DNA from: Eleginops maclovinus
Lineage: Eukaryota; Chordata; Actinopteri; Perciformes; Eleginopidae
Assembly: GCF_036324505.1 (NCBI RefSeq)
Contig: NC_086370.1
Location: 8,790,512-8,854,511 of the forward strand
Length of the DNA stretch: 64,000 bases
Direction: 5' to 3'
The translations under genes and the position numbers were made by a program. This document shows, piece after piece, positions 29,076 to 62,026 of the stretch. The notes below the pieces were generated by a model, which saw only the letters and a program-made list of their open reading frames with translations, had not been told where the DNA came from and ran no database searches. Each line of letters starts with the position of its first letter. Positions within the stretch are counted from its first letter, which is position 1.

Positions 29076-32000
29076 TCAATTCATTTAAAATAAAGTAGAT
29101 TTTTCGAACAGTAAGCTTCATACCAACATTGAAATATGATGTCTTATTATATCAAACTTGTAGAAAGCTGTGCTAGTTCTCCAGGGAGCCTCCATCTCCA
29201 CACAGATTAGGAAAAACAGAAAACAAAAAAGTCTCAATCAATACTCACTTGCCGGGAAAGCAGGCAGCGGATACGTTAATGCACCCGGATGAGCCGCTAT
29301 CGACATGAAATATTAATAGTTCGTTTTTCAAAATAGTTCTAAGTTTCCCTGGATTTGGATCAAGGTATCTGGGAAGGATTTGGAAGCGAGAGAAAGTAGG
29401 TTAAAGACGGAGGAGGAAAATGCTGAGAGGTAAAATATCTGCGCAGGGATTTTCCTCTTCATCTCAATGCTCTGCCGACCCCATTAAGCCCGGCTCGGCT
29501 GTCAGGCTGTCAGGTGGAAGTCGCCTCAAAGTCGGCCTGACAGACAGAAACAACCATAATGGGCTCATCAGCAGCCAACGCCTCCCTCCTCTCCTTCTCA
29601 ACTTTGTCTGTTGGTTCAGGGACGCAAAGGTGCCCCAGTGGAATCATGTTTCCAGAAAAAACGTGGTTGTATCAGCTTATTATGGAATGCAAGCTGTAGG
29701 TGTGTCAAAGGAAGATCGAGGGGGAAAAAAGGCTCTGTATTTCCAATATTTTTTTAAAGATAAGATCCTATAATTCCTTCTGATAAGCATCTGCAATAAG
29801 GCGTTTTGAGGTAAGATAGGGTGACGACGAGCGGGGCTGAAAAACATGCCTGAGGCTGCAGGAGGTTAAAGGGGAAGCCGCCCCACACATGCACAGACAC
29901 AAACAGCAGCACCCACAAATACTTGGCACCAGTCCCACCCATCCAGTCTCCTCCTGTGGGAGCTCAAGAAGCCCCTATGTGTGTGATTTCACGGCCTCTC
30001 AGTGGACCGTGTCGGGGCGAGACAGCTGCTCTGAGATGTTTCGGAGTGACAGGACAGCAGAGCGGGGAGTTCTGAGCGTTGCCGACGGAGCGCGAGACAG
30101 TGATTTGAGCGTGGCGACTATTAGATGTTTATCTCCAAAACGGCTCTGACTCCGTGACATGCAATCCCTAAACTGTAACTGCTGCAGATATCCATTAAAC
30201 AGTGTTATTCTTTGGGAGTTTTAAGTATGTATTCCATTAAAAATGTCACTATGTCTGCCATAGCTAAGGAAGACATTTCTACCATCCATGATCACTTTAT
30301 GTTCTCTACTCCCTCCTCCCCCCAGCCCCAACATCTACATAACCCAATTAAGGATGAGAGCAGCATGACTCCAAATAACATCAGCTCTCTTTGTTCAAAC
30401 ACTCAAACAAACAGTGAGACTTCAAAAGAGTACCAACAAAAAAGGGAAATGGCAGGGACAAGTTGAGAGAGTCTGTGATCGGATCAATTATTAACCGAGA
30501 GTTCCCAAGAGACCTTGGCATGATTTGGGAACAGAATGAGAAATGTTATTTTGTTAATGGCAACCGGGAGGTCAGACATGGGCCATGAGACTGAGCACAG
30601 ACTGGAAAAACATGGCATCAATTTTTCAGCAAGCAGAGGATGGGAAGAGGAGGAACACTGGGGACGAACGACTCTCTCTTTGAAAGCATCTATTGTAGCT
30701 GCTGCTATGCCGAATGACATGGAAGTCCCACTGTAGTCCGGTCAACTTTTTGAGGAAAATATAAGATTCAAAATCAGGGTAGATCCACCAGTTAAGAAGA
30801 GCCTTTCTAAAAAGTGCTCCATTAAACAAGTCAGGAGAAAAATGATTATATTTCCAGCTATTTCCACAAGATCTTGAATGCCAAGCTAACTCAATTAGCA
30901 TTCCTACCACGGTGGCTGTCACAGAGCGAAGAGGAGAAGAGCCTGCACTGTCAAGGGGGGACACTATGGGAAAATAAGATTTGTGCCTTATTTGTTTTTA
31001 ACCTAGTTTAGTCCTGTGGTATCTATAAACCTAAGGAGTAACAACTGAAATTAGTTACATGAGGAGAGTTGGCCTTGAATCCCGCCGCAGATTCTTTGTG
31101 TTGTTTAATTATTACACTAAAATCATGAAGTGTTTTAAAGTGTAGATGACAATTTGTGTAGGAAAAAGTCTTTATGATATTTGGGCCATTTATATTCCAG
31201 AAGGAGTACATGCTTGGTACCTCAGCTTGTGTCCAGAGTATTATATTAAAAAAAAGGTTTTAAACAAATTCCTGCCTAACGTAGCAGATCCAGACAGGTG
31301 GAGACCACCACATCTGATTATACAATCACTGATTTTTTAGAATGATAAAAAAACTCTCTTTACTGAATATTACCAAAAAGATCCGGACCAAAAGACTACT
31401 ATCTCAAACTGTAGATACTCTGTTTGAGCCATAAGGCTAACCAGGAGGAAACACAGTAGTATCTCTTTCCATTTCCATCTATTCTATACAAGTAGCAGCC
31501 ACACAGCAGCCAAAAATATGTAATATATAGAACAATCCATCATATCTTGATGAAGTCTGATAGCTTGGATGTGTGCATGCTGGCATTTGCAGAGGGAGGC
31601 TGATAACCATCTCTCACAGTGCAGGCAAGCATGTCTTTAAAAACTGAAATAAAACCTCAGATGGAACAATGGGAAAAGGCTTCATCCATTTGTGTTTGTG
31701 GATCAAGATGTCAGGGAGATAAATTGGCGAGGGAATGAAGGGCAAACGGGGAGCACCGGAGCCAACTGACAGAGATTTCATTGCCTGTCAGCAAATGTGT
31801 GTTTGTGAGAGTGTGTGTGTGAGTTTTTCACTGATCGAGATGCCTCCCCTGGCTTCCTCTTTGAAAAGTGGTTGGCAGAAACCAGAATAAATAAAACAGG
31901 TATGGCAACATGATGAACTGCATTTGGATTCATAAAAACAGCTTGATTTCTTGGTTCTCCAATTGTAAAACAGTTATATTTGATGGTTCATAAAGCGATG

Positions 32001-32647
32001 TTAAAAAAAGAAATAAAAGCTCATCCCAGTTACTGATGTCAAATTGAGTTTATTTTGCATTTCCGTGCTTCAGTGAGCTCTGCGTCAGTATTTTTAACAA
32101 TGCTGTGTGTCAGGAACATTTAGCGTGTCCGACAGAGAAATCGGCAGTGCGTGAAGCTGAAATGGCGCCCAAACAAAGAGGTCAGCCGTCTTACTTAACC
32201 TGACAGCAGAGACGCTAAACAGAGAGTCAGAGCAGGTACAACGTCTCTGTCAAACCATTGGAACGGGAGTGACAGAAGAAGTCATCACAGACTGACCTCA
32301 TCGTTGACCTCCATCAGCTCTTGTAGACTTAAACTCAACAAGGTGACTTTGTTACTTTGACTTTTTATTATCAATTCATCTTTGACTGAAGGTTAAAGCC
32401 TTTGAATTGTTTGTTCTGTCTGATCTAAAGTCCCACACCCTCATCTATTTAATTTACAGTGATATAAAAACTAATCCTTGAAACATTTATGGAAGGATAG
32501 CTTATACTTTCATTCCTGTGTGCTAAATATGAAGCCTGTAGGCAACACATTTAATTGAATGTTTTTCCAAAATGTGGTTTGCTTTGACCCTGTCTTACAT
32601 TCTATTAAAAAGGCATTAAAATCATAAACTTCAACACAATCAATCAG
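29076..32647 (-). other. presumed ptk7 intron 1, third segment
   Basis: About 3.6 kb. A GC-richer patch at about 29460-29600 and another at about 29980-30150 with many CpG stand out from AT-rich surroundings and might be regulatory, but nothing in the sequence alone proves this. Confidence 0.55.
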
Positions 32648-32910
32648 TCATATCAATTAACAGAAAAATAATTGCCAACTATTTTGATAAAAAATCAATT
32701 GTTAGTCATTTTCATGACGAAATTGCAGGAGATGTTTATTTAGAGCCTCTTTAATATAGAGATTTCCTGCTTTTCTCTTTTTATACAATAATAAACTGAA
32801 GATGAACCGACAAAACACAAAGTCATCACCCTGGTCTATGAGAAACTGGGCTGGACATGTATCACTTGTTCCTGCCATTTTATTGCCTTAATATTAATTT
32901 AGAAGATATT
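32648..32910 (+). repeat. second clear copy of the 'GCAACTAAT' fish repeat family
   Basis: Contains TTGCCAACTATTTTGAT, TCAATTGTTAGTCATTTTCA, TTCCTGCTTTTCTC and AATAATAAACTGAAGATG in the order I remember for this widespread teleost repeat. Ends are approximate. Confidence 0.6.
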
Positions 32911-52874
<19,964 letters not shown>

Positions 52875-53173
52875 AAGGCTTTGAATAACCTTGCCCCAAC
52901 CTACCTAAGTGACTGTCTCTCATTTTATCAACCTGCAAGGACGCTCAGATCCTCCAATGTTCTACTTTTAGAAGTTCCTAGAGTACACTACAAGAACACT
53001 AGGGAGGTTGCTTTCAGTTTTTATGGCCCCAAACCGGAACAGCCTCCCATCGGATCTACGAACAGGGGTAATTGTAATTTTAGTAGTATCACTGTTCCTG
53101 TTTTATGGTTGTACGATATAACTCTTTGTGTTGGTTCAGACCTTGTTTTTAAAAAAGGTGCTTTATTAATAAA

Positions 53174-53216
<43 letters not shown>

Positions 53217-53220
53217 AATA
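52875..53220 (+). mobile_element. 3' end of a CR1/L2-type LINE, 5'-truncated
   Basis: The plus strand reads LNNLAPTYLSDCLSFY, ARTLRSSNVLLLEVPRV and EVAFSFYGPK, matching the C-terminal end of reverse-transcriptase proteins of vertebrate CR1/L2/Rex1-group LINEs, where phrases like LAPSYLSDLL, LRSSD..LL.VPR and AF...GP are standard. A short 3' untranslated stretch ends GGTGCTTTATTAATAAATG and runs into (TTA)n, the kind of simple-repeat tail these LINEs have. The reverse transcriptase core is absent, and the expected WN.LP after GPK is altered, so this is a dead fragment. Confidence 0.8.
53176..53220 (+). repeat. TTA repeat, probable tail of the LINE fragment
   Basis: About 45 bp of (TTA)n becoming TAATAATAA at its end, placed directly after the LINE 3' end. 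Confidence 0.9.
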
Positions 53221-56200
53221 AACATATTGTGTCGGCCAAATAAAATGTCTGCCTAAGTAATATTGATCTGAAAATTGTTTGAAATATTATCATTTTGGCC
53301 ATAATCTTGGAGCCCTAGTGGATGCAGTTCCTTCAAATGATCGAATGTTCGAGCCCTGGACAATGACTGACAGCTCTAAATGCTAAGTTATACTGATTGG
53401 TATATCGATGACCTTAATAAATGGTAATCCCCTTTAAACAGACAGCAACAGCTTCTCAAATATTTGTATCCCTCCGTGTCGTCCCGAGGCATCCCCATGT
53501 AACATAAAGCTTTCTCTTCCCTCTCCCCCCTCCACCCTTGTGTTTGTGCCCTGTTGAAAGTCAGAGTCCCTGAGAAGCTGGCAGTGGCTGCAGAGCGCCA
53601 GCTCACATTTCAAGACAAAGCCTGATCCTCTGTCAGAAAGGAGACACTTTCCAAACCGGGCCTGCTATTTATCACCAAGAACCTGTTTTTCTGCCGGCTC
53701 CCCGTGTCACACCTCTGGCCTGAAAAGCTGCCCAGATAAGCTGCCTTTCCACAGCGAGGCACTAACGGGGGGATGGAACTCCTCTTTGCTTTAGTGTTTC
53801 TGAGCATGGTGTCACAAAGGACTGGATGCCACCGAATCCCCCTTTGCTTTGTTCACTTTGCCCTGAGAGTGATGTATTTTGTTAACAGTATGCACCAACA
53901 TTACACCGTGTAAAGGTATGCAAGGTTTGTTTGAGTTTCACACACAGAAAGAGAGGGGCGAGGAGTCACCGCGTCAACACGGTGTTAGCTCAAGTTTGGA
54001 TAAACTGTATTTTCTGAGAGGAATTTTGCCTTGTAGCGCAACATAATTTACATTCCATGAAGCAACACTGCAGCAGTTCAGCTTTAGTCAGAGTAAACAG
54101 ACAGCAGAGTGGTGGAGGCTGTTTAGTGAAAAGTGCCAATTTGCCAGGATTTAAGGGCTTGTTAAACACACAACGTGGCTGTTGCAGGTTAGGATGGGAG
54201 TTTCCTGTGTGAGGGATAATCAGATAATTACCCTGTAAGGAGCAGATTTGACTCGTTTAAAAAGGTGAGAGGTCATGTAATACAGAAGTTTCAGTGTTTC
54301 AGGACCTGAGGTTAAAACACATGTCTTGACCTTTGATCGTAAAGCTGTGACTCTGTCCGGCGTGTCTGACCCCCAGGGTCAGGCTTATGACTACAGAGAG
54401 TGTGGCTTACGGCCGAGGGTCAGAATGGAGTTTTCTAACAGTAACAAAGAGCCACTGATGCGATGGGGCTGAACTTCACTCTTGAAAGTCTGAAGGCACA
54501 CCCAGCTTCCCTGCGCTGCTGTGAATTCATGAACATACCTTTCTGACAAGCCTTCCACTTCTAGCTCAGATGAAGAAAAATATCAGCGCTCTGTATTCTG
54601 TAACGTAACACTCTGTCTGCAGTGGCAAATGGATTATTTTACCACAACCAACCTCTTCCCTGTAGCTTGTAAAGCGCAAACCTCTTGAAAAATCAAACTG
54701 CCTCACTCAACCAACAGCTTACAAGCTAAAACAAACATTAGGGGGGAATAAAAGCTACACGCTGCCCCAGAAAAAGGTACATTTTTGTTTATTTTGCCAG
54801 GCGAACCGTTATTTCATTTGGATTAGCATAGTCCTGTTGGAGCCGGGCCAAAAGAAGCAGAAACTATATATCAGACTCATGCAGCCACCTGCTCGTCGCT
54901 TTGTGTTAATATGACCGATAGAGGACTGAGAAGGGATGAACAGTCAGTGATGGTCATGTTGTCTGTCAAAAAGCGATAACGTGATATAGACCACATGCTA
55001 AAATCATAAAACAAATCCATTAGCGTTAATTTTTTCCAGGATTTACTCATCATTTCTACAGCAAGAAGAAAAACTCTCACTGAACCCAGCAGAAAAGAAC
55101 AGAGCCTCTAAGAGAGAAAAAAAATTAAAAAGCCCACAGAGGTTTCATTTAAAAACTGGAAAAATCAAAGTCAGCCTGGCGTGAAATAGCTAGAAGCTTC
55201 TTTGGGAACGGTTCTTCATCATACAGTAATATTCCATCAGAAAATGGGCCATTGTTTATGGCAAGCACTGAGCAGTCTGGCAACACTACATTTAACAAGA
55301 TCTTAAGCAACACAAAAAAGCATTTCCACCAAATAAGAAGCATATGGTTTCACATTCAATTACAGCTATTTTCTCTCCGGCTCGCTTTTAACAAGAACCA
55401 CTTGTTCTCCGCTGAGCAGCTTCGAGAGGAATCATCTCGCCGCACGGCTCACTGTGAGCTCAGGAACTAGCCACCTAAAAGCAGCCCTCATTCATAAAAC
55501 AGACTTTAAACACGGGACAGCAGACTCACCACAAGACCCTGCAGGCATGTATACAGAAAAAGCGATGTTGGAGAGTGACTCACTGCGAGGCCAGTCAATC
55601 ATCTTAGCCTCATGTAAACTGTACAAATGGCAACATGTCCACACTCAATCCAGCTGTCAGCAAACTATAAACAATGTGTGCGAGTGTCAGTTAATAATAA
55701 CTGATTGAGAAATCAGGAAAGTAGGTTAATCCGTGCATCTGAAATAATCTAATCTTATATCCATGTTCTTCACACGTGAAACACACGAGTCATGGCCTAA
55801 TACTCCGGAAAGCCATAGAAGTAATCACAAGATTATGCATGCGATTTCTATATGAATGGCGACTTATTGAGGTAAAAACTGCAGGAATTTATAGGAACAG
55901 TTTATCTTCTGCAATACTTAGTGGTATGCTCCATTTGTAATTATAACACAAACAAATAAACTCAAGAAGTCTCTAGTAAAAAAACAGATTAGTACTACAG
56001 TTTATGATACTAACCACAAAGCATTTAAGTCAAGTTTACGATGGTGTCAGAAGTTGGAAATATGAAGCTTCCTATTCTCAGTTTAAGATTTGTTTTAATT
56101 AAATAACTCGAGATAACAATCATCCACCCCCAGCCTGCAGGCAGGATTAGCTGGGGTCAGAGGCAGCGAGCAAAGGCAGACCCATTACAGTTTAGAGTTG

Positions 56201-59200
56201 TATTTGATAAATTAATCTAGGCCTTGGCCGTCTCACATCACCACCTGACACACAGAGAAAATCAGATTAGGATCACAGGATCAAATTGGCCAAGAGTGAC
56301 TGGAAAATGTCCGTTTCTCAGAGCACACACACATTCGTGTTAAGTGTACAGTGTTTTTTTCTCACAGGACATTCTTTTGAAAGTGCTCTTTGTGAGCAAG
56401 GCATCATCAGTTCACAGCTGGAATGAGTTGTGTTCCCTTTGTAGAGAATCAGAGGAAAAGACCCTATTGTCAAAACTGTAACCTTTAAGCAAGACATCTG
56501 TAAAAAAAAAAAGATATCTGGAGCAAATGGATCCTGCTGTTCCCTGACCTTTAAATCATTCATTACGCTTTAAAAGCCGACAGGGCTGCACTTAAGAGCT
56601 CACACGTCCATCTATAGGTGCTTAAAAACCGGTGTCTTCTCCTCACGTGGGATCAGGTTATCGCTGCTTAAAGTCCATCTGTATTGAAACCTGAGGAGCT
56701 CTTTGGGGAGGGGGGTCGACGTGACCTCAACTCTTCTCTGAGCCCCTAACCTCACAGGCTGATATCCTGCAGCTGCTAAATTCAACCAAACCAAACCAAA
56801 CTGCTTCAAATGAGTCTGAGCAGCAGCATGAAAGCCTTTCACTCCTCCGATGTCCAGCAGTTACATGCAGAGAAGAAGGCAGCTCATGTCCGATTTATAC
56901 ATTTAAATGTATATTCCTGACGTTTTCCAATTACTTAAGGAAACGAATAAATGTTGAAGCTGCATAGATAAAAAAAAAACCATCCTGCCTTAAGCTAATA
57001 TTTCCGCCTTCATCTGCTTCCAAACTTTTCAGAACATTATTAGTGCTTTGGACGGTTTACAGTTTTTCAGAGTAAACCAGATGTGGTGATGACCAAAGCC
57101 TCAGAGCACTTCTCCTTCCTTCCATAAACATCTCAGTGATAGTCACATTTCCAAAGTAAACCAAGCATTTACCAGAAACTAGCTACTAAGTAATGACTTG
57201 AGGAAATGCACCGACTTAAGAGGATCCCCACACGGCAACCTCAAAGTAACACACTTCCAAAGAACACTACCTAACGCGAGTGTTTACTGAGCTCAGGGAG
57301 GCTTGGGTCTTTAATACACTCAGCATATTCTGTGAACGTCTCTCACCGTTTCCTCTCACTGGGGATCTTGCTCATGTTTAATGCCTTTTGAACAGCACCC
57401 GAGTTTGGGAAAGAGTTACAGTGCCAGATAAAAAAGATCAAACAAAAGAGGGAGTGGTGGAGGAAAAGCTGCAGGACATCCAACTCTTGAGAGGGATGAG
57501 AAGCATTTGTGCGGGTGTATGAATAGTAATGCTTGTTTAATTCATGACGAGACTCTTTTTTATGTCTTGCAGTTGTCATGTTAAGCACGGCTCGATGAAT
57601 ATCTGAAGGGTGGGTTCTGTAGTCGATTGTATTTATTTCTAGTCTAATATGTAAATGGCCTGCCGATGCTGAAATCCCAGAGCTATTTTATGGACGATTC
57701 ATGCTCCTATTCTTACATTTAATTTATGTCCATTACATTTTGTACACACATACATTAGTTTAAATTCAACTAATTGTTATTTCTTATTTTTTAAGATTTT
57801 CTCCTTTCATTTACCTGTTTCCAATACTGCCTGCAACGTGATCCTCAAAAAACGGACACTGATTTTTCTCATGTGACTTATTTAATTTCTTTGATTTCTG
57901 TATGTTTTGTTTATTGGTTTTCAAAATGAGGTTTTGGCGGAGGTGGTTTATTATTTTTCTGTTTTTTATGATTTTGTGTAAGCTTAAGTAAATATGTCCT
58001 CAAAGGATATTGCTTATTAAATATATGTACTATGTAAAACTGTTATTTTCCATAATATAATAAAAAAATACGATCCTATATTTTTCATACTTGTTTTTCC
58101 TGTTTGAATGAGCATTGACTGTTAATGAGCCATTTTTGGTACATTTACACTGGCTCCAAAAAGCAACAGTGAGAACCCACAGCTACCTCTTCCTTCTGTT
58201 TGTCTTGTGCATACTTCAAGGTGTATTTGATAGTTTTCACTCATACAGTGAGACATGTTTTTAAGGCAGACAGGAGGGTGTCTCTACACTTTGTTACATC
58301 ACAGGGGTAGACGCTCGCTGTTCCAGAGTCAGACGGTTGTTTGCTCCCGTCAAAGCACGCCACAGTCGACGCATGTTCAAAGAGTGTGAGGGAAGAATAT
58401 ATAAGCAGAGTGAGGAAGCGAGAAACACAGAGGGAGAGGAGCACCCGAGGCTTCTGTGTCATCTGACCTCATTCCTAAGATGGACTTGTGAGCTTGTAGG
58501 GAAGGCAAGGGGTGTTGCTTTCACTGCAACCTTTTCATTGCTCCCTACAAAAGTGACAGGACGGCAGGGCACAGACAAAAGCAGACTAAAGCCTGGAAAC
58601 CATCCATGCAGAGATGAAAGAGCAAAGTCATGCTGCAGAAACGCAAACGGCAGAAACAACTCCATCTCTAAAGAAAGGCAGAATATTTCACCCCAAAAAA
58701 AGATAGAAATCTAACACACAAATATTCTGGCCTATTTCTGTCGATTTCATCATCTCATTGTGACAGACAGCATATCAGGATTTGCAGTATGTTTTATTTA
58801 GCAATGGACTAAATAGCAAAGGAGGGACATTTGTTGAAAATGCATGGGCGAAAACAAAGCATCACACCTGCTTTTATGTCTGGTTTAGTCCATTAATACC
58901 AGGATGCTATAAAAACAGACAGACATGAGCCCCATGTGTATACCCCACTAAAACATGCACTTACGCAAAATACTTGTTCCTGTGTGGCGTCAGTCTGCGT
59001 ATACAAGTTTTTTAAATTCCAGAGGCAGTGAAAGCATCGTCTGTTGGGCTCGCCATCCGCACCACAGGAAGCCAACAGCCAAACAGCCGTCGGCCTTCTC
59101 CTGCAGACACTGTTGTCCAGACCCTCAAGGGAGAGTGTAGCCTTTGCCCTCCATCCTGACCACACACACACAGGGCGGGCATCCCCAGCCACGTGGTTCC

Positions 59201-61309
59201 CAGTGAGGAATGACAGGACCCTGGCCCCTATGTCTGGGACCTAACCTGGATGAGGACGCGGGGCAGGTGTAGGGTGAAACAAAGAGGATGCTGCGGATAT
59301 CCTCATCCGCTCTGACGTGATGCCAGGGGGAAACAACCACATCAATATCTGCTTCCTCTGGCCCAGGAGGGGGACCATTGTCAGTTGTCAGACACAACAC
59401 GGGCATTTCTGTCTGTCTTCACCTCGGCAGATAAGGACAGGAAACACTGTCCCGGGCTCCCCATGCTAGCTGGCTGCACCTGCACACAGAAGCCCATTGT
59501 ACTGGTGCGTTTTATTTTTTGTATTATTGGACATGTTTGTCCTCCGTGGGGATCGACCAGTGTGTGGTATTTGGGAGGAAATGATATGGGGTTGTTGACT
59601 GAGGCTGGAATTGCTGATGACAATGAGTCACATATAATTATTACATATCATTTCAGCTACAGAAGACTGATGAACTATAACAACTGTGAGGCCACGAGAA
59701 TCAATGTGTATTTTATGGATTTCTCACAGAGTTTTATGCATGATTTGTGACATACAATAGATTTGTATGCAACTATATTGATCTTTTAATTCATATATTT
59801 GTATTTTAAGGCAACATTTAGTGCAGGAGGTGGAAGGTATCTTAAAAAGGTGTTTATTGATTACGATTAATAAAATATGTAATGAGATATCGTTTACAGT
59901 AGGCTTACAGAATATATAAGTGTTTTGAAAGGTTGATAACATTGATTTAAACATGTTCATCTATATTAAGTGTTCTCCAGCCTGTGTAAATTTATACTTG
60001 GCCATTTTCATGTAAAATAATATCCCTAAAAAAACATAGATCAAGTTTGCCCCTCCAGACTTTTATTCTTGGCAGAGTGGGAAATCCTTTTAAAAACAGC
60101 TTTTAGACCGCAAAGCACTAAAATTCCCCATGGAAAAACAGAATAAGCATTTTTAAAGCCCCCTTAAAAACAGGCAGATTAGTTTTTTAATCAAACACTG
60201 AAAACAAACACAGGCAGAGCAGCCTCACATCATTTCTGTGACCTCAATACCAGCTAGTGCAGAGTGGAAGGATGGAGGGAACATGCAAGACAAACAGGAA
60301 GCCCCTTCCTGTAGCAGAAGTTGCAGGAATAGCCTCTGACCTCGTGTTGCACTGGTGACAACAACAACAAACCAACAGACGGGGATATCTCCTAACAATA
60401 AAGAAATAAAACTGAATCTGGAGGCATTTTGGTCAGGAATGATCACCGGACACAGAGTAGACTTGAAAGTGCAAGACAATCGGTGTGGCATTACAAATTA
60501 AAAGTTTCCACACACAACCGTGGGCTCGTTTCAGATCCCTTCCCATCAGGAGAATCGCTTCCCGACACTGAGCAGAGACGCCAGGTTCAACCAAAAACCT
60601 TCTCAAGCAGCAAACCCACACACTCTGCTGCTGTGCCATCCCTCTGTCAGGAATGATGCCTCTGAAGTCTGGCTGCAGACTCAGAGGGAGGTTCAGATAG
60701 AGGACAGCAGAAAGGAGGATGGGGAGGGGGGGTTAAAGGGATTCGGTAGTTGGTATAGTTTGCGAAAGTGGAACGAACAAAATGACAGGGAGCATGGGAA
60801 GGTGAAGCAGAGTGCGAGTGTGGCAGCAGAGGAAGCGAGATGAAGCCGAGGATGCTGGAGAGGTGGTTTAACATCATTTAAAACCACGGAAAATAACAAT
60901 TGGTGCTCTGTAATGAGCTCCCCTCTGCTGCTCTGGTAATTACTGTCTACCAATCCAGAACAATGCGGACCATAATGTGCTAATGCCGCTGGGCTGCAGG
61001 AGGGGAGATGTATAATCGTTGAACGTGGCTGGGAACAGACCTGGGGTCAGCAGAGGTCTCGCTGGGTGATTATAGAGCCGCTGAGTGAATCAACTCAACT
61101 CTGCCTTCACTGTTCGAGGCGGACTACAGGGTAACACATATGTACAATTATGAAGAAGGGGCAATAACAGAGCAAAGATAAATCCACTTCCACACGACAT
61201 TTGCACACTGAAGGAAACACAGCTCAGGAACTTACGATGAATCAGTGACCGACTCTCTGGGCCATGGGCTTCTTATTTTCTCAAACTGGCCGATTTTGGA
61301 CAGGTATAT
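53221..61309 (-). other. presumed ptk7 intron 1, seventh segment
   Basis: About 8.1 kb. The stretch 57610-58090 is T-rich on the plus strand and closes with AATATAATAAAAAAATA, which looks like a 3' untranslated region but has no coding sequence before it. The rest shows nothing I can name. Confidence 0.55.
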
Positions 61310-61313
61310 TTAA
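61310..61313 (+). repeat. TTAA target duplication, left copy
   Basis: TTAA directly before the MITE; the partner is at 62023-62026. Confidence 0.8.
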
Positions 61314-62022
61314 AGGTCCCCTATTATGCAAAATGCACTTTTTGCTGTCTTTTATACATAAATATGTGTTCCCGGTGTGTAAGTACACTCACAAAGTGTC
61401 AGAAAGTACAACCCTCTCTCTTTTCCTCTTTACCCACATCTCTAAAAACAGGGGGACAAACAAGCTGATCCAGATTTGCTTCGGTTATGGCGTCATAACC
61501 GAAATGTGGGCTGGCTTTACATTGAACTCCTGGCAACGTCCCGCCCATGTGACACGTCTCAACCTATCGTCCCCCATATACAATTGGTGAGCTGAATCCC
61601 CTCCGCAGCAGCTCTGTGTGTTCAGCAGGATGTCTGCAGGAGGGACTTAGAGTTGTTGTATATATAATACATATAATGTCTCTGTTGAAGCGGTAAACAC
61701 TGAGAAGTGTTTCAGAAATAATGCTTGATGTGGTTTGGAACACAATATGGCATTTAATCACGGCAGCGTTTAGCTGAGTTTCTCCATTAAAAACTTCTCT
61801 CTTCAGAGAGAGAGCTGCATGACCATAAAAGGGGCGTGGCCAGCTTCAGCTCAGCTCAAATTTAAAGCGACAGTCACAGAATCAGCACTTCAGGAACAGG
61901 GCTGAAATAGAGGGGCATGATGCATGCTACAATGGGGGATCTGTTTGGTATTTTGAGCAAAACACTTCTGTATATATATTGCCCTACAATATATTGTTCA
62001 AATATAGCATAATAGGAAACCT
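61314..62022 (+). mobile_element. TTAA-flanked MITE (piggyBac-type, non-autonomous), 709 bp
   Basis: The ends are inverted repeats AGGTCCCCTATTATGC and GCATAATAGGAAACCT (two mismatches in 16), and both sides carry TTAA, the exact target duplication of piggyBac transposons. The interior has no transposase. Parts such as GAACAGGGCTGAAATAGAGG and TTTGGTATTTTGAGCAAAAC I recall from a widespread fish repeat. It also contains a GC-box-like GGGGCGTGGCC at about 61831-61841. Confidence 0.85.
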
Positions 62023-62026
62023 TTAA

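Noticed and set aside
53285..53370. tRNA-like element from GTTCGAGCC on the plus strand
   Set aside because: An AGTGG block upstream is suggestive, but acceptor and anticodon stems do not pair.
55520..55556. Candidate ptk7 first exon on the minus strand (ATG to GTGAGT)
   Set aside because: It codes only six residues without a hydrophobic stretch, so it is not a signal peptide exon.
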